From Tolypeutes matacus (taxonomy: Eukaryota > Chordata > Mammalia > Cingulata > Chlamyphoridae): a stretch of DNA of 64,000 nucleotides. The stretch lies in contig JAKSZT010054568.1 in assembly GCA_026826555.1 (NCBI GenBank), positions 10,318,085 through 10,382,084 on the forward strand, written 5' to 3'. The notes beneath the pieces were generated by a model, which did no database searches, was not told the origin of the DNA, and saw only the letters and a program-made list of their open reading frames with translations. The translations under genes and the position numbers were made by a program. Shown piece by piece: positions 1 to 10,010 of this stretch. Each line of letters starts with the position of its first letter. The stretch's first letter is position 1.

Positions 1-407
1 GGTGCCTCTGGGCTCTGCAAGTTCCTTATTTGTTTTTTCTCACTGTGTCCCATTCCTCAACCCTGTGCCTTCTAATTTTATTCTCACTTCTTGGATTTTC
101 TAGTTAGCAATCTAGAAAAGATTCTACATTTTATTTGAGAGTGAATGCTCTACTTTATTTATTATTGAAAATCAGGGAGATATTTTGAACCTAATCATTT
201 TGAAACTATGTATTTTGCATATATGTTTGTATATAATTTTACAAAAATGGGTTGTTACTATACATTCCTTTTTATAACATGCTTTTTTTTTCATTTGCCT
301 ATTCCAGTGCATGTTGCTCTGCATCACTCTCGTGGTTTTGTGGGATTGTGTTGAATGGGCACATAGTAATTCTCCATCACCCTTTTGACTGTTCTTGAAT
401 TTGTCTG

Positions 408-612
408 ACAAGCAGCAGAGTGTAGAGGTCTAGGGCATGGGCACTGGCTCCAGATGCCCACACGCCAGGCTAGCCCCAGCCAACTGATGGCCACGGGCCC
501 TGCAGCAAGCGATGAGCCTCAGCCTTTTCCTCTGTGAATCACGAAGAAACAGGACCTACTTCATTGGGCCATGGCAAATATTAAAAGAGTACTTAGAGTT
601 TTTGCATAAAAA
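408..612 (+). repeat. MIR SINE remnant
   Basis: The order of motifs fits MIR: a tRNA-like head (gagtgtagaggtctagggca), a CCAG-type middle, then gcctcagccttttcctctgtgaa and cctacttcattggg, which match the conserved core and tail of MIR with many substitutions. Ends are approximate. Confidence 0.65.
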
Positions 613-699
613 GGGCAAAGTGGACTTGCCACATGAAAAGTTGATACACGTTGCCAAACGGTTCCAGTTTATATTCTGTTAACAGAGCACTGAAGTTGG

Positions 700-1080
700 T
701 CATTTCCAGTGTTTGCTGGTTGAACACCCACATTTACACTTTTGTTTTCAAGGTCAATCCTAGCCTTTACTTAATTTTTCCACTGGGTTGTTCACATTTT
801 TATTATTGATTCTTAAGGGCTTTTTGTACCTATGGGATCTTGGCAGGTCTCAAGTTTGCAGTTTGCTGGCCCAGTGTTTATTATATATGGTTTATTCTTT
901 ATGAAATTAAAAAAATAGATCATTATTCTTTTTCCTGTAGTTTATATTCTTTGAAAGGCCTTTAATTCCCAACACCATTAAAAGAGGTCCTCATATTGTT
1001 TTTTTAGTACTTTGATGGTTTTAATTTTTATATTTAAATTTGAGGCCCATTTGGAAGTTATCCTGTTATAACACTTGTGA
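700..1080 (-). repeat. Old L1 3' region, antisense (probable)
   Basis: The text (aaggcctttaattccc and tttgaggcccatttggaagt) resembles the antisense 3' part of old mammalian L1 elements. It is diverged and the ends are approximate. Confidence 0.35.
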
Positions 1081-2593
1081 TGGCTATTTAACTTTATGCC
1101 CCCACCCCCTCGTGGCTGCTAGTTATTTCAATCCTAGCAAAACTTTAAATAACATTTTTTTTCCTGCTGATACCTTATCTCAGAGAGAATCATGTTTTCT
1201 CAAACAATGTTATTGAACTTGGCAAAGTTATTTAAAGTAGTTACTAAATGTTTTTCTTTTCTCCCAAGGGATTATATATCTATTTCAGATGATGAAAACA
1301 TTAACTAGAATAACCATTGACCCTGGGATTTGTATTTGATCTTAATCTTTATGGCTGGGTTTCTGCAAGATCATTTTTGAAACTACAGATTCTGTATTTC
1401 CCCTTTGTTCCATCCTTTTCTCTACTACAAAGACATACCTTAGTTTTAAAAAGATGCCATATGTGTATAATGTGGCATCAAACTGCTCTATGACATGTGA
1501 CCCAGCTGTATTTAATGTTCACAATTAAACTGAATATAGAAAATATCCTATACATTCTTAATAATTAAATTGTTATTTAATAACTAGTGTTTTTTTTAAT
1601 GGATGCAGTAATACATATACAATATAAAATGTCAAAACAGTCAAAAAGGGTATATATTGAAACACATCTCCCTAGTTCGTTAACATTATCCCTAAACTAT
1701 TTTTTATGTTTCTTGTTTATCCTTCCAAAATATTTTATTGAATATTACTCTCTTCTTTCTTAAATCACAAATAAGTGCTTACTATTTATACATACGTTTC
1801 TGTTCCTTTTTTTCATTTATGATCTATATTGATGTTTTTTTCATGAGTACATATAGGTCTATAGGTCTGTTTCATCCTTTTTTTGATTGTAAAATTGTCC
1901 ATTATTTGGCTTTTCTACAATTCTCGACTTGGTGGATTTTTTTTTTTTTTTCCTTTAATTTTAAAAACAATGTGGTAGTGAACATCCATAATTGTATGTC
2001 TTTGGGCACATGTGAGCTTATCTGGATCTGGATCTGGGGTTACTTGATTCTCCAGTTCAAAGGGGTAAGTGCATGTAAAATTTTGATAGATACTACAAAG
2101 AGGTTAATTACCTTTACACTTGAATCAGCAGTATATGAGTGCTCAAATGATTTAATCCTACAATATTGCAAGAACAAGCTAGGAGTATATTTATTACTCA
2201 GCCATAGATGCATATGCGCCCAGCTAGGTTTGCTGGGTGATCTGTGGTTGTAGCATTAACTAGCCCTTCATGCCTCGTCTCTGCCTGTCTTTCCTGTCTC
2301 AGGTCCTAGGATTCCTCTGCACACACCCTTTAGAACATAGTTTTATTCCTTAATTCAAGCATATATTAAGTATACTTCCTCTGAATCTTAAAAAAAAAAT
2401 TGCTTAAAACATTCTGTAGCTGTCCCAAATTCTTAGATTAGCATATCACTTTCTCCTGTAATTTATCTCACTACTGCTTTACCAACTGCTTCCTCCGTTT
2501 TCTCTTTGAGAGAGAAACTTGTGAATAAATCAAGACAATCCTGATTTTCCTAGATGGGTAACTGAAAATCATGTGAATCTGCTTTCTTCCCAG

Positions 2594-2706
2594 GTGCTGC
2601 TTACAGCTGATAACAGATAGACCCACTGCCATTCAAGAGGAGCTAGATCTTATCCAAGCTCTTGGATGTCTTGAAGAATTTGGGGTAAAGATCTTGCCTT
2701 TGCAAG
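2594..2706 (+). CDS. NBAS: NBAS coding exon A (113 bp)
   Basis: The acceptor follows a pyrimidine stretch (tttcttcccag) and the donor is gtgagt. The first base completes a codon begun in the previous, unseen exon; the exon ends after one base of a codon (phase 1). The translation includes CCLQLITDRPTAIQEELDL and then a helix-like stretch ending GVKILPLQ. A second AG inside a ttacag at 2601-2606 could act as an alternative acceptor 13 bases downstream. I prefer the first because it keeps CCLQL in frame and has the better polypyrimidine tract, but only transcript data would settle it. The downstream junction to exon B completes a Val codon. Confidence 0.88.
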
Positions 2707-2945
2707 GTGAGTTTTCTAGAATATTCATTGTTGTACTATTAATAACTTATTTTTTGTTTATTTAGTGGTGTTCCTTTATTATTAAGGATACTAAACAAAT
2801 GGAAACTGTGGAGACTATCCTGTACTCCTCCTTTTAAAAATATTCTACTGTTTTCATAACTAAGCTTTTTTAAACTAAAGAGTGACATTGGTCATTTAGT
2901 CCATTAGCAGTAGAGCTCCGCTGCCCATTTTTCAAATGAAATCTT

Positions 2946-3053
2946 CTTTATTTTTTTTTGTCTTCAGTACTGGGGACTGAACCTGGGAACTCATACATGG
3001 GAAGCGGGCCCTCAACCACTGAGTTACACCTATTGAGTTGCACCCGTTCCCCC
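2946..3053 (-). mobile_element. DAS-type SINE, single unit, with target duplication
   Basis: The minus strand reads as a tRNA-derived SINE: a promoter-like head at the right end, the box-B-like region (gaacctgggaac on the plus strand) and a T-run (its A-tail) on the left. Imperfect target duplications flank it: aatgaaatctt (2935-2945) and aatgaagtctt (3054-3064), 10 of 11 identical. Confidence 0.85.
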
Positions 3054-4299
3054 AATGAAGTCTTAAGTTGACCTCTTCCCCCCAAATAGAGCCCCATTTT
3101 ACCTTAAATATATTTCAAGTTCACATTTATAGCACTGAAAAAAATAACAGAGCAGTGAGGCAATGTGATAAAAACAGGGATGAGTGGTTCAGATGTACAT
3201 CAGTTTGGGTGGGCACTTAATTTCTGTACACAGACTTATAAGTAACAGTAAATGACAATAGTTATTCTTTTCTTTTTAAGCCTGCTTTACAATCTCAGGA
3301 TATTCTTTAATCGATTCTGTTTTAAAAGTCGAAATGGTCAGAAGTTCTTATTTAGCGACTGATCATTAGTTTTATCTTAACTTTGCTCAAGTTCTTTCAT
3401 CTAAATGTAAAGTCGCATAGGCAGCGTCCTGATGAGCATCCTGCATCTGGCGACAGGTGCATCCCACGGTGCACCTGAGCCTTTACTGAAAGGTGGGCGG
3501 TAGGCTTCCCGTTGCTCTGAAGCCTGAATCTATCTGCACAGCCTTTTTTGTGGTCATTAATTCCATTTTGAAAGGGAATTTTAGGAGTCTAGTACCTCCT
3601 CCTCCATGGAAAGATAATATCTAAGCTTGAACTTATTTAACTAAGAAATCACATTTTGAAATATCATTATGTCCTGAGATTAGCAGTAAAAGAGAAGTGA
3701 TGTAGTGATTTTCCAGAGGCTCAAAATAATACATACATGCACACATACGTACATATACATAAAGTAAAAAATCTTTTGAGCATGGTAATTGCCGTCCATT
3801 AAAATGCTACTATACAAATTATTTTATGTACTTGAAATATAGGTAGTGTGCCTTGCTTAGAGCAACAGAGGGACAAAGAACCAAACTGGAATGTTTCATT
3901 AATTGTAAGGTTAGAGAAAATGAGGTTCCACTGCCAGGTGGTTTCCATTCTCTACCCGGCTTTGAATGATCTAGAAAAAGCATGGTACTTCTAAGGAAAT
4001 TGGCTTACTCAGCGTTACTAAAGCTAGAGTATCTCTAAGAAGACTTTCACATGTGTACAGCAATGATTATATCTATGTCAAAGGTTATTTTGAAAATCAA
4101 ATTAGAAACATGGAAAGAAGTACCTGTCCCATAGGTAGCATATGTAATTGAATCTGAAGTATTACAAAAGTGATCTGCATTTTGTTAAAGTGAAATATAT
4201 ATATGGGGGGGGGGATTAAATAGTATCAAAAGTCAAGGGGACAGAAAATAGTGTTTTGAATGAGGAAAAATTAGGGAAAAGTTTGACGTGTACTCTATC

Positions 4300-4600
4300 A
4301 GTCAGTTTTTGGTAGATTGTAAAAAAAAAACAAACCAAAAATCTCAGTGGCTTGTGGTAACAGGTTTATTTCTTGCTCACAGTTCATGTCTGCTGTGATC
4401 AGCTACATTCTCATAGGGAAAATGATCAGTAGTGGAATCCCTTAATGGCTCTTAAAGCCTTGGCTCAGACGTGTCATACCTCCCACCCATTCTCATTTCA
4501 TTGTCCAGCAAAATCATGTGGCCACGCCTGCTGTTAGTGGGCAGGTGTCTAGGATGTGAATGGGGGCGAATAATCAAGGGCAGTGGCACTATGCAGCCGC
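4300..4600 (+). repeat. MaLR/MLT1-like LTR remnant (probable)
   Basis: The opening resembles the cagtggcttgtggtaacagg ... tttatttcttgctcacagtt pattern of old MLT1-type LTRs. It is strongly diverged and no ends can be fixed. Confidence 0.4.
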
Positions 4601-5149
4601 TCTGTCTGGACTAGCTATTGGCTGCAGGGATTATGAAGTAAATACCTGAGGTCCCCATTACCTTATATTTTATGGTACTAGGCCACAACAAGATTGTTGG
4701 AGTATTGTACCAACAGATGTGTAAATATCTCTCTTACAAAGAGTCCAACCTTTAGGAATTACATATCAAAATATTTAGGAATAAAGGGATGTGACATTTA
4801 TAACTTATTCTCAAATGGGTTTAAAAAAATAGATGTGTGTACACGCACGCACACGCACACATAAAATGAGAGAAGGAGCACATATGCGTGAGTGAACCAA
4901 AATGTTAATAATTGCTCAATCTTGGCAGAGGGTAGAGAGGAATTCTTTGTACCATACTTGTAACCTTTATGTTAGTTTGAAATAAAATCATAATAAAAAG
5001 TTCCCAAGAAAAGAAGTCTATCCCAAAGAACAACAACCACCTCCCTTCTTTATTTCCCCCAGCCCCTGGGCCCCCACTCACCTACCTAGGAAAAGTTTTT
5101 GAGAGCACAGGGTACACAGGGAACAGCTAAAGATGAAGGAAGGTGTGAG

Positions 5150-5345
5150 AAACAGAAACTTTTTGGAGCTGGGTTGAATTTTGGTCCCACCAGTTTTTCG
5201 GTGGTCTTGGCCAAAGTACTTAACCTTTCTGCACCTCAGTTTTGGGTTCTGATTTAGGGGGTTACTGTATATAAAACACCTGCAGCAGTGCCCGGGAAGA
5301 CTTATTTCGTGCCAGCTACCGTCACTAGCGTTGTTGCTGTCACTG
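5150..5345 (+). repeat. MIR SINE remnant
   Basis: It contains ttggccaaagtacttaacct followed by ttctgcacctcagtttt and a gtatataaaacacctgcagc tail segment, in the order expected of MIR. Ends are approximate. Confidence 0.7.
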
Positions 5346-5958
5346 AGTTAGTAATCGGGGGCCTCCCAAGCAGGGCCATGCCTCTTAAAGGTTGACACCT
5401 CAACCCCAGATTTGAATTTATCGTTTTCCCTTTAATTTAAATGTTGTCAATTACCTGGTGGTGTGAATTGATTTGATCAGACACGTTTTATTTTCCAAAC
5501 ATCTAGCTTAAGTGATGTTAAGCAATGTTGGTCCCATTTTTGGAGAACGGTTAATAAATTGAACCAGTGAGCACTTTGAGAACCCTCTCTTCCAAACTGG
5601 GGTGATGTCGTGGAGCTAGCAAACGGATATTTGGAACATGGAATAGATTTTGGGCTGTGTGGCAGGGTCGGTGTCACAGGAAATACATGACATTTTCAGA
5701 GCAAATATTGCCTTCTTTAAAAATGTTCCTAAGTTTTGACATAGCCCTTGAAAAGGTGACACATTTTTCAAGTTTCAGAATTGCCATTCATTTGCTATGC
5801 TTTACAAGTTTGGTGATAAAGAAAAGATCCATGTTGTATATTATTTATTGAGAAGCAATAATAGTTTTGTTTTTTAAATTGTCTTTTACTTAATTTTCAT
5901 TGATCTGTAGACTAACATTGTTTTCATTTGTTTGGTTTCCTTAAATTTGAAAGATCAT

Positions 5959-6151
5959 CGGGAAGCGGCTGTGGCTCAATCAGTAGGGCTCCCGTTTACC
6001 ATATGGGAGGCCCCGGGTTCGGTTCCCGGGGCCTCCTGGTGAAGGCAAGCCCACCCGCACAGCGTGGTTAGCTGACCCAGCGAGCACAAGCAGCAAGGGG
6101 GGGGATAAATGAATAAATAAATAAAATCTAAAAAAAAAAAAAAAAAAAGAT
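5959..6151 (+). mobile_element. Young DAS SINE (tRNA-derived), full-length monomer
   Basis: A complete SINE with gggaagcggctgtggctcaa at the head (box A region), an intact box B (ggttcggttcc), a GC-rich body, a G-run, (aaat)n and a long A-tail. Short target duplications agatcat flank it (5952-5958 and 6152-6158). It differs from the copy at 18261-18446 by about four substitutions and one length change in the G-run over about 165 bases, so it is recent. It stops about 65 bases before exon B. Confidence 0.93.
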
Positions 6152-6216
6152 AGATCATGACCTTGTGTGAAGTCCCTGGTTAAAAGTTTTTATGTTTTTT
6201 CCTTTTTTTGTGGTAG

Positions 6217-6330
6217 TGAGATTATATTCTGATCGGATCGGTCTCATCAAGGAGTGCATTTCTCAGTGCCCCACGTGCTACAAACAATCCGCCAAGCTCC
6301 TGGGCCTTGCTGAGTTGCTGAGGGTGGCAG
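6217..6330 (+). CDS. NBAS: NBAS coding exon B (114 bp)
   Basis: The acceptor is ttttttgtggtag, followed by TGAGATTATATTC, and the donor is gtaaat, which is weaker than consensus at its last position. The exon is 114 bp and symmetric (phase 1 at both ends), so skipping it would keep the frame. The translation contains DRIGLIKECISQCPTCYKQ and then LLGLAELLRVAG, an amphipathic helical pair as expected of an alpha-solenoid. The cysteine pair in CPTCYK looks like a metal-site spacing, but no second pair follows, so I do not call one. A young DAS SINE ends only about 65 bases upstream of this exon. Confidence 0.95.
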
Positions 6331-6879
6331 GTAAATCTTTTGAATGCTAAACTACAGAATGAGGTTTCCATGTTATGCTTAACATCTTCCAAGGTAAACA
6401 TTAAACTTTTGCCTAAGGGTGTCAGAAGACAAGGGTTAGTCTTTTCTAGAGAGACTGGTACGTTAGAGAGATGTGCACCAGTATTGAACTGCTGAGGCCA
6501 TCTGTTTGTAACGTGGAGCCAGGCTTATTCAGGATGCCACAGAATAGTTAGTTGTGAGGTCAGGAACGGACATTATTGTCAGCATTGACACCAGAAGCTT
6601 AAATATTAGACCTAGCCAGCCTTGCCAGTTTACCTGAAGTGCCCAGATTTGTATGTGTGCACGTGTGCTTTGGTGGCAGGGGGGAATTGAACAATTTGCT
6701 AGAAAATGCTGTGTTTTTCACATCTGCTACCCCATTTCAGCCTTGCATAAATGGGCAAAATATCCTTCTTTCTGTTTTACAAGGGAAACTGGACATCAGA
6801 GAAGTTAAGCATCTAGCAGGGTTAAATAGTAGACTGTGGCTTTCAAGGAAAGCCTCTTTTGTGTATGTGATTTTTAAAA

Positions 6880-6978
6880 CTTAATTAATTAATTAATTTA
6901 GGAGCTGTCAGGGATTGAACCCGGGACCTCGTATACGGGAAGCAGGTGCTCAACCACTGAGCTACACCTGCTATCCAT
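6880..6978 (-). mobile_element. DAS-type SINE, single unit
   Basis: Antisense SINE: a (ttaa)n tail region at 6880-6900, then the antisense box B (attgaacccgggacctc) and box A region (aaccactgagctacacctgc). It directly precedes the dimeric DAS at 6993-7317. I found no clear target duplication. Confidence 0.85.
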
Positions 6979-6992
6979 GAAGTAAAGCCTTT

Positions 6993-7317
6993 ATAAAAAA
7001 AAGATTTATTTTATTATTTATTTCTTCACCCCCTCCCTTCATTGTTTGCGCTTGCTGTCTGCTCTGTATGTCTGCTCATGCTCTTTTTAGGAGGCACCAG
7101 GAACCGAACCCGAGACCTCCCACATGGTAGGCGGGCTCCCAATCTCTTGCGCCACATCCACTCCCTGCTTGTTGTGTCATCTTGTTGAGTCAGCTCACTG
7201 TGCCAGCCCATTGTGTCAGCTCGTCTTGCTCTCTTCTTTAGGAGGCACCGGGAGCTGAACCCGGGACCTCCCATGTGGTAAGCGGGCACCCAACTGCTTA
7301 AGTTACCTCCGCTTCCC
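6993..7317 (-). mobile_element. DAS SINE dimer (two tRNA-like units head to tail)
   Basis: On the minus strand there are two SINE units, each with box A-like and box B-like segments, joined through a (gctgacac...)-type body, then an A-rich tail. A perfect 13-bp target duplication, aagtaaagccttt, flanks the whole element (6980-6992 and 7318-7330), showing that the two units moved together as one dimer. Confidence 0.92.
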
Positions 7318-8496
7318 AAGTAAAGCCTTTTGGGCTCTCCATTTCCTTTCATGTTACTTTAACTACACTGCTATGCTTATCACAGTCTTTTAACACTTTT
7401 TTTGTTTTGTTTTGTATTTTTGGCTTTTGCTGATCTCTACAAGAACGATTCTTGGCCTTTTTGTTGAACAGGCAGTGGTTTGAAGCTGTACTAGGCAAAG
7501 CCACATGTTACAGGCTGGAAAGTAAAAGATTTATGTTTATATTTTTTGAACTTTTAAAAATACATGTATTTAGTATTTTTAGTGGACACATCTATTCTTT
7601 AATGCTTTAAAATCCTGATTTATAGGCCTCTTCTTCCTCAGGTCTCTAGATTTAATACACTTTAGTGTTTCCCTTGTTCCTTCTCGTCTGAGAGCACAGC
7701 ATCAGCTCCTTTAGCCTTGGACTTGCATCAGGCTTGGTACATGGCGGTGCTGACCTTGGATTGCGGCCAGCCATCCACCATGAGCGTTTCGGGTCACTCG
7801 GAAGAATATTGGACGTAGAGTCAGAAGATTAGGTCAAGCCCTGAATCTGTCCTATACATTTGCTAAATTATTTAGCTCTAGTTTGTATGCCTGGAAAATT
7901 AGAATGATAACCACCCAACTTCACCCACCATGGTATAATAGACTCATGCGAGTTCATGCATTTAAAAGCACTTTGTACACTTTGAAGCAGCACGCTGGTT
8001 ATCAGGGAAGAATGGTGTAAGGATGCAGTCCATGCAGGCTTGTGAAGCAGCTCAGAGATGCTGCCTGCATTTTCCGTGTACCTCCTTGGTTGACATGGTA
8101 ACAGGATCATCAGTCTTTCTGGTGGCCTGAGTTTATTTTTAATGGGATAGCATTCTCTAGTCCCACAGAGCGGCCTCTGTGTAGAATACATAGCATTTAG
8201 ATCTCTTTTCTTTAATGCAGCTATTTTAGTTCTAATATTTGGGACCATCTCAACTCAGCCACATTCCTATTCCCCAGACCTTAATGTGGAATCTGAATTA
8301 CAACTTTAGTGCAGTGTCATCAAAAGATAAGACCAGTGTCTACATTTCATTCAGCATGTTTTATTGTGGCCCACCTGAGTGTGCATAATAGAAATCATTA
8401 ACACATACAATAATGACTACGTGTCAGCACGTTTCTCTGCTCTTTAATACATTAATTCACAGTGCACAGGAAGATACAAGGTTCTGTTACACCCAG

Positions 8497-8945
8497 TGTT
8501 TTAGTTTCCTTAGACTGCTTAAAGAAAACACCATGAAATGGTTGGACTTGAACAATGGGGAATTTATTAACTTACAGTTACAAGGCCAAGACAATGTCCA
8601 AATCAAGGCATCACCAAGGCGATGCTTTCTTCCCGAAGACCAGCTGCTGGCGATCCTTGGCTCCTCTGCCGTGTGGCAAGGCACGCAGTGGAGTCTGCTG
8701 GTCTCTTCCTACTCTTCCAAGTCTCGTTGGTTTCAGGCTCTTGCTTTCCTGGCTTTCTCTTTGCATTCGTTCTGTGTATAAAGTACTTCAGTAGGAGGAC
8801 TAAGACCCACCCTGAATGAGGTGGGTCTCACCCTAACTGCGGCAGCCTCATCTAGAGGCCCTATTTAGATGGGCTCACGCCCACAGGACTGGGCTACATT
8901 AGAGAACGCATCTTTCTGGAGTACATGCAGCTCCAAACCACCACA
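8497..8945 (+). mobile_element. Solo LTR, MaLR/ERVL-like, with TG...CA ends and 5-bp duplication
   Basis: It begins TGTTTTAGTTTCC and ends CCACCACA, and is bounded by the 5-bp duplication cccag (8492-8496 and 8946-8950). It has the ttattaacttacagtta stretch and general layout of MaLR-type LTRs. No internal region or open frame of a retroelement accompanies it. The exact family is not assigned; it resembles copies I associate with xenarthran DNA. Confidence 0.75.
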
Positions 8946-9072
8946 CCCAGCTGCTGACCTTCTCGTTTATGATCTTATAGGACTGAGGAAATAAAGAATT
9001 TTGCTGCAACATAAGATACCAATGGTAGTACATAGCTTCTGTAAACAAATGTGATAGGCCTTGAAGAAAAGG

Positions 9073-9480
9073 TGTCTTAGTTTGCCTGGGCTGCTGTCTC
9101 AGCTGCCATACATACAGTGGGTTGGCTTAAAACAAATGGGCGTTTATTGACTCACAGTTTGAGAGGCCAGCAGTCCAGCATCGACCTATTGGCAAGGTTT
9201 GCTTCTCCTGGAGAACTGTAGCATTCTGGTGCTGGTGCCAGCGAGCCTGAGGGTTCCTTGGCTTTCCTGTTATGTGGCAATGTCCTCTCCTTTCTTCGCG
9301 CTTCCTGTTTTCTGCTGGCTTTTGGGTTCTGGCTCTTTGTAAAGCCCCTCTTAATTGAGACCCCCCTCATTCAGGTGGGGCACACCTTATCAAAAATTAG
9401 CATCTTCAAGAGATCTATTTGTGAGTTAAGATTAAGAACATGTCTAAATTGGAATACATACTTCAAATCTGCCATAAATG
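9073..9480 (+). mobile_element. Solo LTR of MaLR-like family, related to 8497-8945
   Basis: It begins TGTCTTAGTTTGCC, followed by ggcttaaaacaaatgggcg, ttattgactcacagtttgag and a cagcagtccagcatc segment. The right end is approximate. It is related in design to the copies at 8497, 17540 (antisense) and 28103. Confidence 0.65.
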
Positions 9481-9574
9481 CCAATGCTTACTTTTGCCCA
9501 GGGTATTAAGGAAGTGATCACAGAACTTGTGACATTACCTGAGGCACACAGTGTTTTCTGGTTATTGATGATTT

Positions 9575-10010
9575 ACAAACCATCCAAAGCCTTGGTGGCT
9601 TAAAACAACAGCAATAATTTGTTTTTCCTCTCTCTGTTCTGGATGTTGACTGGGCTCAGCTAGGCATTTCCGGGTCTCTTATGCATTTGCAGTAAGATAG
9701 CAGCTAGGGATGGGGCCATAGCAGAGGCTTCTTTACGCACATATTTGGCATCTGGGCTGGGAAGACTCAACTAGTAGGGGGCTGGGGCAGCTCCTCAGCA
9801 TCTCTTTTTCTATGTGGTTTCTCCTTGTGGTCTTTTCATATGGCGACCTCAGCATATCCAGACTTCTTCCATGGCGAAAGCAAAAGCTGCATGGCTCTTT
9901 CTAAGCTAGCCTTGGGCAGCTTTATTCCACTGATTTTATTCATGGAGGCAGCTATACAGACATGCCCATGTTCAAGGGGAAGAATTTATGGAGTCCGCTG
10001 AAAGCTTCCC
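9575..10010 (+). repeat. MLT1-like LTR remnant (probable)
   Basis: It opens with ttggtggcttaaaacaacag and holds a Ser/Leu-coloured CT-rich middle typical of old MaLR-type LTRs. It is diverged; ends are approximate and no duplication was found. Confidence 0.5.

Larger units (their letters stand above)
1..2593 (+). other. NBAS intron upstream of exon A (3' part)
   Basis: AT-rich intronic sequence. It holds a MIR near 408-612 and an L1-like antisense stretch near 700-1080. The AT-rich 1590-2110 looks like another old L1-type remnant but I cannot assign it. An open frame of 171 codons at 1738-2253 falls in this T-rich remnant and is not a gene. Nothing else is recognised. Confidence 0.7.
2707..6216 (+). 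other. NBAS intron A-B (3,510 bp)
   Basis: It contains two DAS SINEs (2946-3053 and 5959-6151), a MaLR-like remnant (about 4300-4600), a MIR (about 5150-5345) and a short TA/G run at 4196-4214. I see no other structure. Confidence 0.8.

Noticed and set aside
1738..2253. Open frame of 171 codons on the plus strand
   Set aside because: It is T-rich, giving a Phe/Ile/Leu-rich string, lies in an old repeat-like region of an intron, and matches no family.
5960..6035. tRNA-gene-like segment with box A and box B
   Set aside because: It is the head of a DAS SINE with target duplications and an A-tail, and the same segment recurs at several other places. It is not an isolated tRNA gene.
6281..6300. 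Zinc-binding-like CPTC in exon B
   Set aside because: A single Cys pair without a second Cys/His pair at a suitable distance, in a helical solenoid protein.
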